Source of the DNA: Icerya purchasi
Taxonomy: Eukaryota; Arthropoda; Insecta; Hemiptera; Monophlebidae
Direction: 5' to 3'
DNA: 64,000 nucleotides
Assembly: GCA_039619475.1 (NCBI GenBank)
Contig: CM077115.1
Coordinates: 447,939,292-448,003,291, forward strand
How positions within the stretch are numbered: the first letter of the stretch is position 1; every line of letters begins with the position of its first letter. Positions 43,123 to 54,169 of the stretch are shown here, one piece after another. A program made the translations under genes and the position numbers. Under the pieces are notes generated by a model. The model saw nothing but the letters and a program-made list of their open reading frames with translations. It searched no databases and was not told the DNA's origin.

Positions 43123-43734
43123 TGAAAATAAAATATTTATATTAATTTAAATACTGGATGGTTTTTTTCCCTAATTTTTCCGGGGAATATTTTTTAAATA
43201 TCGTTTTGTGCTATATAGTTACAATATTCCGTGACGTTTATGTCTCTAATTTTACATTTTTCTCTAACGAATTCGCATTTTTCAGCGTTTTCAAAATGTT
43301 CCAGAGCGTCCATTTTTTCCCGTACCAATTCACCACAGTTTTCCGTTATCTCTATATTTAGAATGTTCCGTCCAATCAAGATATGTGCTGTACACTGTCC
43401 TGCTCGTTGCATCAAATGCCATTTTCAATTTCCGCTATATTAAATCTTTTGAGATAGATTTTGAAATTTCCATGTCTTGATATGAATTTTAAGTTGTAAA
43501 TATTCAAAGTATAGTACGTATTATTAGATCTCTCCTTAATGATTGGAAAAAAAACTATTCGTTATTTCATCATGACACTTATTCACACCGTTTCAAATTT
43601 TTCCATATATTGTTCGCTGATATATTTTTTGAATTGTCAGCTGTTAAAATTTTATTCTCTACTATATATCTATTATTTATATATGTGATATTTTCCAAAC
43701 TTTGTTCTACCTTTAATTCATTTTTGATTACAAA
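43123..43734. other. AT-rich DNA, nothing recognised
   Basis: Only short chance frames on both strands. Confidence 0.4.
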
Positions 43735-43747
43735 AATATTGACATAT

Positions 43748-43896
43748 AATAAATAATTTTCGGAAACAACTGTGTATTTAAAAAGATATTTATTCGCTTA
43801 ACGTTTCGACCAGCGAATAAATATCTTTTTAAATACACAGTTGTTTCCGAAAATTATTTATTATGAGTAATCACTGTGAAAGCTTTAAATATTTAA
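43748..43896. mobile_element. Snapback palindrome insertion with 13-bp direct repeats
   Basis: Perfect 53-base inverted arms lie at 43746-43798 and 43812-43864 around the 13-base loop TAACGTTTCGACC. AATATTGACATAT flanks the unit at 43735-43747 and again at about 43897-43909, with some 30 unpaired bases (AGTAATCACTGTGAAAGC...) between the right arm and the right repeat. The loop read on the minus strand, GGTCGAAACG, is the 3' half of a hammerhead-type core. The arrangement (short extension, inverted terminal copy, variable duplication) is like Penelope-type insertions; this is inference. Confidence 0.7.
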
Positions 43897-43909
43897 TATT
43901 GACATATGT

Positions 43910-44450
43910 TTTTCTATTTCTAAGTATGAATATTCCCGCTCTATAACTAATACATTTGTATAATTTATTGTTTTGTAAGTTTTGAAAAAAAAAGGTAAGA
44001 ACACTTATACACCACCTTTGAATTTACGTGATGCATTTTTCGTTCTTACGGAAGTTTAAGTAAACTAAAAAAAAACAAAAAACAAAGTGTTAGTAATGAA
44101 AAAATATGTTACGTAGTTGTTTGTAGTTTGTACACTACAGTTATATGTATTATAACTAGCCCATTGGATACCTTATGAAAATTAATAAAATGCAGAGTAT
44201 TACCAATGCGTTTATATACAAGTTAAATTTGACATAGACGAAAAACCTGTTTTTCTTCTTTGTTTTAAGTTTTTTTTTTTTTTTGAAAAATATGTATTTG
44301 TTATTTTTTACATAAAAATCTTTCGTCAAGCCAAAACGCTTGTCGACGAGAATTATCCTATGAACACTTAACCATCTTAACTTAACTTATACATATACAT
44401 TTTTTTTTTTTTTTTTTTTTTTCTTCTTTTATACATAATCGTGTAATATT
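43910..44450. other. AT-rich DNA with several T runs
   Basis: T runs at 44271-44284 and 44401-44422 may be old tails, with no element sequence recognisable behind them. Confidence 0.35.
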
Positions 44451-44541
44451 TACTAAATAATCTATTTTTTTTTTTTTTTTTTTTTTTTTAAATGGGCTCG
44501 GTGTTAACACTGACTCAACTACATGGACCTAGATCACCTAC

Positions 44542-47500
44542 TCAGATTCTGAGGCGATCGGAGATAGAAAGTATAAAGGAAAGAAGGAGGGGAACAACGG
44601 CTGGAGATGGGAAGGAAAGGATAAAGGAAGCATTGAAAGGGATAGGAAGATCTAACGCCAAAAGTTCGGCGTATAGATGAGAGCACTGAGGAAAAAGAGC
44701 AGAGCATTCGAAAAGGATATGGTTGGGGTCACATATAAAGGGAGGATCAGTTGAGTGGAGAGGGCAAAAGGGAGAAGGTGAAAGAGAAAAAGAAAAACGA
44801 GAAAAGGGAAGGAGGGAATGGCCAAGTCTCAGTCTGATTAAAGAAACAATAGCCGAGCGCCGAGAAAAAGGAAGAAATTGGTACCAAGGCTGTGAATTGG
44901 GAGTAGGCTGTAGGAGGAGGTAGAAAGAGGAGCGATTGGCAAAAAAGGAAGGGTAGATGTCAACCCACAGTCTGGTATGGAGACTTGCGGAGAGGAAAAG
45001 GATGTCTGAGGCAGGAAAATGCGGAAGGAATGGACCATTGAGAGACGCTGAGCGAGCTAGGAAGTCAGCTGCTTCGTTGCCCTCAATGCCAGAGTGGCCA
45101 GGAACCCATAAAAAGTCAATAAGGATAGAACGTGCTAAGCGCAAGTTGGAGATAGAGGCACGAACAGAAAGAATAATGTCATTAGTCGAGTGGGAAGGAG
45201 GAGAAGAGATAGCTTGCAGCACGGATTTGGAATCAGTAATAATAAGAAACTTACAGATCCCTCTTGAAGAGGAAATAAAGGAGACAGCACGGAGAATGGA
45301 GACTGCTTCAGCAGAAAAAATGGAACAAAAGGAAGGAAGTTTGAAGGATTCCGAGTGATTAAGCGAGGGGGCTGTAAAAGCACCGCCCACCCCGCAATCA
45401 TTTTTGGAACCATCAGTGAAAATTTTTACATGACGGGGAAATGAAGAATTTAATATGTGGACATATTCACTGACCACTGTGCACTGAGGAGTGGAGTTAG
45501 CACGAAGAGGAAGAGAGGAGAATGAGACGGGAAGACATGTACTATTGAAATCAAAAGAAAAGTAAGGAAGCTTATTGTGGGAAAAGACATAAGGAGAGAA
45601 CTTAGAGACCCGAGCAGCTATGTGCGCAAGAACCGGGATTTTGTGAGGAACGAAGCGCCAGTGGTCATTGATATACAGATAGGAAGAAATAAGTTTAGAT
45701 GAAGAGATCGGGAGGCGTTTAATTAGAAAACGGTAACCAAGCAGAGATCTGCGGATAAACAGGGGTTTAATATTAGATTCAGACAAAATGGCAGGAATGG
45801 GAGAAGACTTTAGGGCCCCAATGCAGAGCCGAAGACAGGAGTTTTGGATTCTATCAAGTTTGCGCAGGAGGGAGTTTGAGGCATTGCCGTATAAGAAGGA
45901 ACAGTAGTCTAGTTTGGAACGAATGATGGATTTGTAGAGAATTATGAGAATATATGGATCACCGCCCCACTTGAGAGGACATAAGGCTTTCAGGAGATTT
46001 AGTCTCTTAAGACAAGATACATAAAGGTACTCGATATGTTCTTGGAAAGAGAGTCGACTGTTTAGGAAAAGACCAAGATAGCATATGGAATTAACAATAG
46101 GAATAGGATAGTTGGAGGAGATGATGTTTACCATAGCACGATTATATGGGCGGAGGGAGAAAATAATAGAAGAAGACTTGGAAGGAGAAAGAGAAAGAAA
46201 AGCACTGGAGAGGGAACTACTGAGGACTGATAGAGAACAATTAATCTCCTCGTTAGCTGTAGCTAGCACGTCTGAAGTGGAGTAGATAAGGATATCATCC
46301 GCAAAAAGGAGAGAAGAAGAAGGAATGCGAAGAGTAGCGATATCAAGGAGATAAATATTAAAAAGAGAAGGACTAAGACAGGAACCCTGAGGCAAGCCGC
46401 GGTAACAACGTCTGATTGTTGAAAAGGAGGGAACAGAAAGAAAAAGAGATCTATTTTGGAACAAATTAAGAATAATGGTAACGAGAATAGGAGGAATATT
46501 GAGAGAAATGAACTTAGAAGCCAGTGAAGGAAGATGAACATTATCAAACGCAGATGCGACGTCGACGAATGTGGCAATAGTAAACTTTCTATCTAGGAAT
46601 GATTTGTAGATGACCGATAGAAAGGTACTAATGCAGTCGATTGGACCAAGACCAGGGCGAAAACCAAACATATTGGGAGGGAGGAGATTGTTATGCTCCA
46701 GCCACCAGACTAAACGATTGTTGATTAAGCCTTCGAAAAGTTTTCGAAGACAAGAGGCGAGGGAGATAGGTCGGAAAGAAGACTGGTTTCTTTTAGGAAT
46801 AGGAATGATTATAAAATCATTCCAGGATTTAGGAGTGTGACCAGAGATTAGAAAGGAGTTATAGATAGCTAAGAGAGAATGCAACGAGGAAGAGGAGAGA
46901 TTTTTAAGGATTGGATATGAGAGGCCATCTAGTCCGGGGGTGGAGTTAGTGGATTTGTTAAGAACGGATAGGAGCTCATCGTAACGAAAAGGAGAGGAAA
47001 GAAAATGGTCTTCAGAGGTAGAGTAGTAAGAGGGGGAACTAATTTCTTCAAGAGAAGGAACATAAGCGGGCGAGATAAAGTCCAAAAAGGAATGAAGATG
47101 TGGCAACGCAGGAGTAGAATGAAGATGGCGCTCGGAGGAGGGAAATCTAAAGGCCCTAGCTAACTTCCAAATTTGAGAGAAGGGCGTGTCTCTAGAAAAT
47201 GAGGAACAGAAACTTCTCCAAGAATTCCTCTTGGCAGCCTTTAGGATGCTACGGGCTCTAGCGTTAGCTTCTTTGTGAGCTAGGAAGTTAGACATAGAAG
47301 AGCAGGAGCGAAAAGTTCTAAAAGTGTCGGTACTCTTCCTGAAGGCTGCTTTACACTCGTCATTCCACCAGAGTGAGGAGGCAGCAGAAGTTTTACGACA
47401 GTTATTAGAAGGGAAGGGAGGGGATGAGAGGGAAAGAGCAGAATAGAGAGACTGGGTGAAAAGGTTGTATTGAGATAGAGGATCGGAATCAGCCTGAATA

Positions 47501-48285
47501 GGAGAGAGAGAGGAATCGACTAAAGAACGAAATTTGCCCCAATCAGTTTTGGAGAGAAGCCAATGAGGAGAATGAAGAGGTTTGAAGCATGAAGGAGGTA
47601 GGACGTCATTAAGAGTTAGAACAATAGGAGAGTGATCACTGCCAAAAGTACCATCAAGAGTTCTCCAAGAGCAGTTTAGACCAAAATTGGGAGAAGAGAA
47701 AGAAAGATCGACTGCACTAGGAGATGAAGGGTTTTTGAAGCAGGTAGGAGAAGAATCATTAAGGAGGAAGAGGTTATGATTTAGGATGAAGTTTTCAAGG
47801 ATAGAGCCATTGCTGTCGTGACCAGAGCAGCCCCAGAGTGGAGAATGGGCATTCCAATCACCCCCAATGATGAATGGATTTGAAAGAGTCGAAAGGAATG
47901 GGTGAAGGGGAAGCTGAACAAGACTAGAATTTGGTGGATTGTACACACAAGCGATGTGAATAGGGGTAGGAAGGAGATTTGATAGAGAAATATGTGCCAT
48001 ATTAGGGAGATTAGGATAAGGAGGAGGAAGGAAGGAAATACTGTGCGACTGGTATGGTAAGTCGTTTCTAACAAGAATAGCCACTCCACCATACCCGTCT
48101 ACACGATCAGAACGTACTATGAAGAAGTCTTTGAAGTGGATTTTTGAAGTGGATTTTAACCAAGTTTCAGACAACAATGCTACTTGAATGTTGTAGAGGT
48201 CTAATAGCCCCTCTAACGCTTGTTTATTTGCATGTATGCTACGACAGTTCCACTGAAGAATATTTAAAGAATTATTCTGAGACAT
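44542..48285 (-). CDS. LINE ORF2: endonuclease, reverse transcriptase, RNase H (intact)
   Basis: The 1247 residues contain every expected catalytic position. Endonuclease: LQWNCRS (Asn13), SETWL (Glu40), GGDWNAH (Asp143), GSDHSP (Asp217, His218). RT: SSFRPISLASCLRKLFE (about 503-519), MFGFRPG, TFVDVASAFD (motif A Asp575), GLPQGSCLSPSLFN (630-643), LLFADDI (Asp663, Asp664). RNase H: FTDGSK (Asp958), SAEAVSIL (Glu993), IITDSK (Asp1018), VPGHSGIEGNEAADFLA (His1064, Asp1074). A Cys/His finger (CPLHSTDPPFICDPNHILFEC) ends it. The enzyme would nick target DNA, copy the element RNA in place, and use RNase H to remove RNA. The start follows a 480-base spacer after ORF1. This is the best candidate in the window for an active polymerase. 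Confidence 0.95.
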   Translation of the reverse strand: MSQNNSLNILQWNCRSIHANKQALEGLLDLYNIQVALLSETWLKSTSKIHFKDFFIVRSDRVDGYGGVAILVRNDLPYQSHSISFLPPPYPNLPNMAHISLSNLLPTPIHIACVYNPPNSSLVQLPLHPFLSTLSNPFIIGGDWNAHSPLWGCSGHDSNGSILENFILNHNLFLLNDSSPTCFKNPSSPSAVDLSFSSPNFGLNCSWRTLDGTFGSDHSPIVLTLNDVLPPSCFKPLHSPHWLLSKTDWGKFRSLVDSSLSPIQADSDPLSQYNLFTQSLYSALSLSSPPFPSNNCRKTSAASSLWWNDECKAAFRKSTDTFRTFRSCSSMSNFLAHKEANARARSILKAAKRNSWRSFCSSFSRDTPFSQIWKLARAFRFPSSERHLHSTPALPHLHSFLDFISPAYVPSLEEISSPSYYSTSEDHFLSSPFRYDELLSVLNKSTNSTPGLDGLSYPILKNLSSSSLHSLLAIYNSFLISGHTPKSWNDFIIIPIPKRNQSSFRPISLASCLRKLFEGLINNRLVWWLEHNNLLPPNMFGFRPGLGPIDCISTFLSVIYKSFLDRKFTIATFVDVASAFDNVHLPSLASKFISLNIPPILVTIILNLFQNRSLFLSVPSFSTIRRCYRGLPQGSCLSPSLFNIYLLDIATLRIPSSSLLFADDILIYSTSDVLATANEEINCSLSVLSSSLSSAFLSLSPSKSSSIIFSLRPYNRAMVNIISSNYPIPIVNSICYLGLFLNSRLSFQEHIEYLYVSCLKRLNLLKALCPLKWGGDPYILIILYKSIIRSKLDYCSFLYGNASNSLLRKLDRIQNSCLRLCIGALKSSPIPAILSESNIKPLFIRRSLLGYRFLIKRLPISSSKLISSYLYINDHWRFVPHKIPVLAHIAARVSKFSPYVFSHNKLPYFSFDFNSTCLPVSFSSLPLRANSTPQCTVVSEYVHILNSSFPRHVKIFTDGSKNDCGVGGAFTAPSLNHSESFKLPSFCSIFSAEAVSILRAVSFISSSRGICKFLIITDSKSVLQAISSPPSHSTNDIILSVRASISNLRLARSILIDFLWVPGHSGIEGNEAADFLARSASLNGPFLPHFPASDILFLSASLHTRLWVDIYPSFFANRSSFYLLLQPTPNSQPWYQFLPFSRRSAIVSLIRLRLGHSLLPFSRFSFSLSPSPFCPLHSTDPPFICDPNHILFECSALFPQCSHLYAELLALDLPIPFNASFILSFPSPAVVPLLLSFILSISDRLRI

Positions 48286-48765
48286 GTGGTTTAGGAGGTG
48301 GAGAAAGGTAAGGAATGAGTGTTATAGGAAAAGGAATGCAAGGAGGAATGGAATCGTAACAATAAAAATAATTTAAGGCGATGAAAGAAAAAAAAAAATG
48401 GGCTCGCGGAATCTTGGTTATGTGCCAGTTTAGCAACCTTCAAGTTTAATTGCGGCCAAATTCGGAACAGAGTGAGCGAAAGCAAGAATAGAATAACCTG
48501 CACGAACTGGTGTAGGACCAGTTTGTAGGCCTCCTTCTGCTTAACGCCATCACCAACGAGATGATAATTTTCTGGAGTGAACCGTAGCGTGGAAAATTCC
48601 ATATGTAAAGCGTGCAAGTAAGCAATTGTATTGAACTGTAAGAAATACAGAAAGAAGAAGAAGGGTATTGAAGGGTAGAAGGAGAAAAAGAAGAAAAAGA
48701 AAAGAAAAAAAAAGAAAATAAAAAATAAAGGAAGTAGAAAACAAGAGAAACAAAAATAGGTTGAA

Positions 48766-50150
48766 TTATTTGAAGTTAACGCTGTTAGACAACAAGGATG
48801 AAAGACTGTCGATGAAAGAAGAGGACGAAGGTATATTGTAAGATGCAAGAAGCTCCATAATAGCAGCAGAGAGACTGGAGATGGTTGAAGTGAACTCTGT
48901 GGGAGAAGGCGAAGTGTTGGAAAGAGGAACAGATGAGGGACAAGCAGGCAAGAGTGGATTAAAAGAGGGAGAAGACACTTTATTTAGAGCCCATCCAACT
49001 GAGGGTGAATGAGGGTGATAAGAAGGGATAGAAGGAAATTGGGGGAGCGGTTTATGATGCGGTTTAGACTTGTGAAATTTATGGAATGTTGGAGATTTTG
49101 GACGAGGAAGAGAGGGAACCTTAGAAGAGTTGATGGACATGTTTGGAGAAGGAATGGGGGCTGCAGCCCGGTTGGCATATGAAAAGGCTTGAGTTACAGA
49201 ATTAGACGATTTGATCTTGACGGCTTCATGGAAAGAGATATTTTCAAAGGCCATGATCCTTTTTATATCTTTTTGTCTTTGCCACTCTGGACAGCGACGA
49301 CCTGAGGAAACATGGGAACCTTTACAGTTGCGACAGAAAGGAAGTTCCTGTAGATTGGGGCATTCCGAGAAGGAGTGTTTGGATGCACAATGGGAGCAGA
49401 TGGAGTGGGAGCTGCGACAATTGCGTGCAATATGTCCGAAAAGAGAACAATTGGAACACTGGGTGGGAGAACGAATGCTAGGAGAGACTGAGAAACGAAG
49501 TCCATATATGGATACGAATTGAGGGAGGTAGGATTTGGCGAATTTCAGTTCGTCGGAATTTTAGAACCTTCTGAAGAGCGGAGAATACGTCGTAATGAAA
49601 TGACCGGAATAGAGGATACAAGTCCTTCTTTGATGTCTTCCAATGGAAAGGAAGGATGGACACCGGTTATAACTCCAATCCTATATAACGCATTATGCGG
49701 GATAAATGCGTTAAGATTATGGGATTTAAAGAAGGGAGTCTTAGAAAGGAATTCATTAGCGGAAGAGGCAGAGGGGAACAAAACAGAGATACGCCCTTTA
49801 CCCTGTGGGACAATATCTGAAAAAGAGGTAGAAATTTTGTTGATTAATCTAGCCAAGGCTAGCGGATGAAAGTATCCAATATTCTTATCAGGGGATGAAT
49901 TTTCAACAAGAATTGAAAAGGGACCTGGGTGGTCTGGAGGAAAAATGCCCTGATCGCTGCAGAGATTTTCAGAGATATTAACGGTATTATCATTACCAGT
50001 GATATTATTATTGCTGGTGCTGTTATTACTATTAATGCCATTATTACTATCATTTACATTGTCATTACTGTTATTATCATTACTATTACTATTAGTAGTA
50101 TTATCATTATCAGTATTGGTACTATTATTGTTACTACTACTACTATTTTG

Positions 50151-50188
<38 letters not shown>

Positions 50189-50594
50189 AATTAATGTTGT
50201 TAATGTTGTTATTGTTATTTTTATTGCCATTGCTATTATTATTGTTATTTTTCCTTTTAGTATTGTTGTCGTTTGTATTATAATTGGAGGTGGAAGAGGT
50301 CGAGTTTTGGCTTTGGTTGATATTATTCTTATTAATATTAGTAATATTATGGGAATCTATATTACAGTTTTCAATGGCTTTAACGCTATTAGAATTTGGT
50401 AAACTAACTAGATTAGGAAGATCAGGCTGAGAAAGCCGCAGATCCTTGTTAGGTAAAGTCGAAGACGGCGAGAGGGGACCGGAGAGTTTACGCTTAGCAG
50501 CAACGTCAACCTCCATTAGGTTGAGCGACATGCTTTTGCTGGCTTTAGCATCCTTGGCGGAGGCCGCCGGGCGGCCCCCACTGAACGAGCTCAT
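48766..50594 (-). pseudogene. LINE ORF1 (Asn-rich gag) with one small deletion
   Basis: The frame opens at 50594 and is intact to about 49545, including a long Asn-rich tract (about 50020-50290) and a conserved middle (DHPGPFSILVENSSPDKNIG, RLINKISTSF, VLFPSASSANEFL). Just after GSKIPT a deletion of about 10 bases relative to the copy at 59864-61801 shifts the frame into an early TGA. The rest continues undamaged in another frame to 48766: three Cys/His knuckles (CSNCSLFGHIARNC, CSHCASKHSFSEC, CRNCKGSHVSSGRRC; 49300-49480), then MAFENISFHEAV and a Pro/Ser-rich tail. The whole would be about 610 residues. This single lesion is the only coding defect seen in the element. Confidence 0.9.
50020..50290. 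repeat. Imperfect AAT/AAC (ATT/GTT) triplet tract inside ORF1
   Basis: On the minus strand this encodes a mostly Asn stretch with scattered Ser, Asp and Thr. On the plus strand it gives long spurious Ile/Leu/Val frames that are not genes. Confidence 0.9.
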
Positions 50595-50842
50595 TTACCA
50601 GCACGAGGAGATGTAGAAAACGTGAACGATAAAAAAAAGAAAATATATTAATCGCTGAAATATGAAATTGAAATCGAACGAACGTAAAAATAGATAAATG
50701 AAATAAATACGCCGCAGTTAAATAAATTAAAACGATCTCACCGAGTAAGCTGATAAGAGATAACAGATAACAATCGGCGTTTCGAATTAACAATAACGCG
50801 GAGAGACAACCAACTTTAATACGACACACTAAATAATCTATT

Positions 50843-51250
50843 GACTTCTCAATAATTAATAATCTATTTCTATCTTCTATATTCAAAGTTTTTTTTCCAG
50901 TTTTTTTGTTGCGCCTTATCATTTTATTTTATGTTTATTTTTTTTTTTTTATATTTTCTTCTTCCTGAAGCCATTCCTTTATTTTCCTTTTTCTTTCCCC
51001 TATTTTTTCCTTCTCTATTATTATTCCTTTTGGGTATTCTATTCAGTCCGTTTACTAATCTATGTTCTTGCTGACGGCAGTTGGTACGAAAGTTTTTCCC
51101 TCAACTCGTATTCTGTATTTATTCTGTCCTCCAATTCAATTTTCTTTTCTGCTGATATGTACTCCCATAAGTGTATTTAAAAATGTAAAAAAAGTGTATA
51201 CACTACCCGGATGATCCATCATATTCCTACAAAATATAAAAAAAACAATT
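50843..51250. other. AT-rich DNA, nothing recognised
   Basis: T-rich stretch near 50938-50951; no gene or repeat supported. Confidence 0.4.
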
Positions 51251-51269
51251 GATAGAGGTTACATAGTGA

Positions 51270-51270
51270 A

Positions 51271-51326
<56 letters not shown>

Positions 51327-51332
51327 ATATAT
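51270..51332. repeat. (TA)n microsatellite
   Basis: About thirty TA dinucleotides with one GTATG interruption near 51319-51326, immediately left of the mariner relic. Confidence 0.95.
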
Positions 51333-51472
51333 AGCATGGGTATTTCGAAGGAGCAAAGAATTTTGGAAACGTTCGAGATTTTATGAAGACTAAATTAGAA
51401 ACCAGTTTACACATAGCAGTGCATCAAATCAAGGGTATCTTAAGGAAATTTCTAGAATAAATTGGGGTAGAT

Positions 51473-52570
51473 TCAATTAAAGATGATATAGCACCGAATT
51501 TGGGTTACTAAACTTTGCCGAAACTCTCTTTTGTGGGCTAAATTCGGCCAACGATTGTGATACGGGCAGTGCAGAGTACCTAAATGACGCAAGTAGATTC
51601 GATTATAACAAACCTTTAAACGATCGTTAACTACAAGTTTAAAGAATATTAGGTACAAAATAGTTGCAACACCGCGATACATACTCGTAACGTCTATTAA
51701 GATTGTACGATCACTTAAGTGAATAAGTGTCTTGTATATACTGATCGTATCGTGTATGCGGACGACGGTTGTAATCAACACAATGCGCGAGTGCATTGAG
51801 GGAAAAAGCGCTCACATTAAGGACCCTTCTCAGCCAATTCGGATCGTCGCGGCACATGCAGGCTCGTAACCGTTTCAAAATTTCGATGTAGAATGCTGCA
51901 TTGTCTGGTCTGCGGGAACGCATTCGTGATGAACAACGCCGTTGATGTCGAAGAAAGCGATCAGTAGAGACTTGACTCTTGATTATGCGAGCTTTTTTCA
52001 AATACTCCCCGCCCTTCTCCGCCCGCTGCATGCTCTGTCTCTTGGTCTCAGGGACATATTCGAACACCCAAGACTCGTCCTCCGTGATAATGGACGACAT
52101 CCACTGGTTTCCTTCAGCGTTAATTCGATCAATCATCTCCTGACAGATGTATCTCCGGAGGAGCTCTTTTTGCTCAGCTATGAGCATTTTTGGAACCATC
52201 TTGGCGTACAGTTTGCACATTCCTAGATGGTCATTTAAAATCTACCGCCGAATGGTCTCGCGGTTGATGTTTAACTCTTCTTCTAACATTCAACAACTCA
52301 CTCGACGGTCTTGGAGCACGCGCATACGTTCAACATTTGCCTCCGTTTGTGCGATAGAAGGGCTGCCGTTTTTATCGTCTTCGACTAATTCACGACCGTC
52401 TTTAAACCGCTTAGCCTAATTAAAAACAGAGTCGGTTGTTTCATATAGCGTCTTCCTTGAAGCACGTGTCTTGTTATTATACGAGGATTTCCGACGGCGG
52501 TTTTACTCCGCGTTTGACCAACAATTTGATCACAGGATACGTTGCTCAGTATTTACATCGCACATTTTCA
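51473..52570 (-). pseudogene. Mariner-family transposase relic
   Basis: From the right: a decayed start (VNTEQRI near 52545, VKRGVKPPSEIL near 52490-52530), the helix-turn-helix region FKDGRELVEDDKNGSPSIAQTE (52330-52400 area) with TEANVERMRVLQDRRVSELL, then CKLYAKMVPKMLIAEQKE and IITEDESWVFEYVPETKRQS (52000-52220) holding the first catalytic Asp, followed by KKARIIKSQVSTDRF. The later half is shifted and degraded, and the second and third catalytic Asp are not visible. Terminal repeats were not found. The DESW..Y.PETK wording is mariner-specific. It is dead. Confidence 0.85.
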
Positions 52571-52579
52571 CGACACGTG

Positions 52580-54165
52580 TAAAAATCTTTATTTAAACGA
52601 TCACAGAACGCGAGATATACGTGCCACCGTTATGAAAGCTAGATATACTGACTCAGAAATGTGCCCTCTTTCCAAAGGTTTCTCTTTTCGGTTTTCATTT
52701 ATTCCGTTTTTGTTTTTAAAGCGACATGATCTATAGACACAACTTCATTTCTGTTTCTGTTGCTTTTTTCTTGTTTTTTATTTCCAAGAAATGTCCCCAT
52801 TTAAAACAGCTGACACACCACGGCGTATTCGTTTATTATAAAAAGATAATGAACCAGTTAGAATGTTTTTACAGTATATCCTCTAATGATACAATTATTA
52901 GAATTAATAAAAACCAGTTGAGAAAACATTGTTGTTTACAATCGGGGTTATTTTACTTGAAATTTTTTGTTCACACTTGCTTTTTCATTATTTTAAATTA
53001 CATAATAAATCCTTTTTTACATATTTGGCTTTATTCAGGATTATCCCCAAAAAAATTTCTCAGCTAAAATATTAAAAAAATCTGCCCCCAACATCATAAA
53101 TTGCCCCCTCCCCTTTGGAAACACAGATCAGATTATTTTGAACCTGCACCAGATGATGGCCAGTTTCTTCAAAAATATTTAAACCGCAACGCCCCCGACG
53201 CTTTAAGATTTATCTCAGAGCCATTCTTAATTTTAAAAATATTTTTAAAACAAAGTGCTTTTATATAGCATCTTCGCTAAAGTCACATCTCTGAAAATGC
53301 TTATTGATCACTGTAATTTTTAATATATGCAAAAAAAAAAAGGGAAAAAAAAAACAAAACAGATGCGATAAGTATTAAAATGAAATCTACTTTCCACATC
53401 AAACAACGACGTATGATTGATTATAGAGCTCGCACGTTGTTGATCCGAAATACGTTATGTAATTTTTTGTCGAATCAAGTTTTTCTCCAGAGGGTAAGGG
53501 AAGATTCGGTGAAAATTCTACTTCATTAAACTGAAACACTTTATTTAACGCTTAATTCAGAGTAATTTTTAAAAAATTTACAAAAAAAAAAAAAAAGCAC
53601 TTAAATAATTTGTTATGACTTACTATCTGTGAGCAGTTTTATGTAGAAGCGATTTTTGTAAAAGTATTGCGTTTTCGACAAATCTAGAACTTCATTCGTC
53701 AAAAGTAGTAACGATTTTAATTTAACCCTCACTTCGTAATCTCCGGTTATTTTATCTTTTAAACGTTTACACTTTCTCCCCTACAATGAACTTTGTACGC
53801 CTAATTGTCCTTAATTTTGGAAAATAACGATAGCACGTTTTTTATCCATCGGGTCTTGATGTAAACTCCGCATTATTTCCTTATTAAATTTAATTTTTTT
53901 CTGAAAAAAAAAACCGAAGAAAAAATATAATACACTTTAAAAAATAAAAAAAAGTTGAATATACGAGATTTTTATAACTTTAAATATTTGTAAGTTGCAA
54001 TATTACAAGTTCATAATATTACTACGAAAAATGTTCCTGCTCTGGGGGGAGCCGGTTAACGGGAATCTTTCAATGACGAAAAAAATCGAAAATCGTTTTT
54101 AACATAGTCGACTGAAAGAATCCAACCGTATAAGGGGAAAACAAACAAAGACAAGTCCGAATTGG
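52580..54165. other. AT-rich DNA, no confident gene
   Basis: A minus-strand exon-like segment at 53624-53683 (acceptor TTCTAG, donor GTAAGT, phase 2 in and out) is the only item of note; it is too short for a call. A-rich runs occur at 53328-53356 and 53582-53596. Confidence 0.3.
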
Positions 54166-54169
54166 CACT

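Larger units (their letters stand above)
44467..50827 (-). mobile_element. Full-length I-superfamily LINE with perfect 15-bp TSD
   Basis: ACTAAATAATCTATT occurs at 44452-44466 and 50828-50842. Between them lie, in minus-strand order, a 233-base leader, ORF1 (48766-50594, one frameshift), a 480-base spacer, an intact ORF2 (44542-48285), a short 3' UTR and a poly(A) tail (T run to about 44489). Perfect duplication and an intact 1247-codon ORF2 mark a recent insertion. Related copies sit at 13864, 36273, 55239 and 62147. Confidence 0.95.

Noticed and set aside
49929..50402. Plus-strand Ile/Leu-rich open frames
   Set aside because: They are the antisense of the Asn-rich triplet tract of ORF1; the same holds for 61007-61540.
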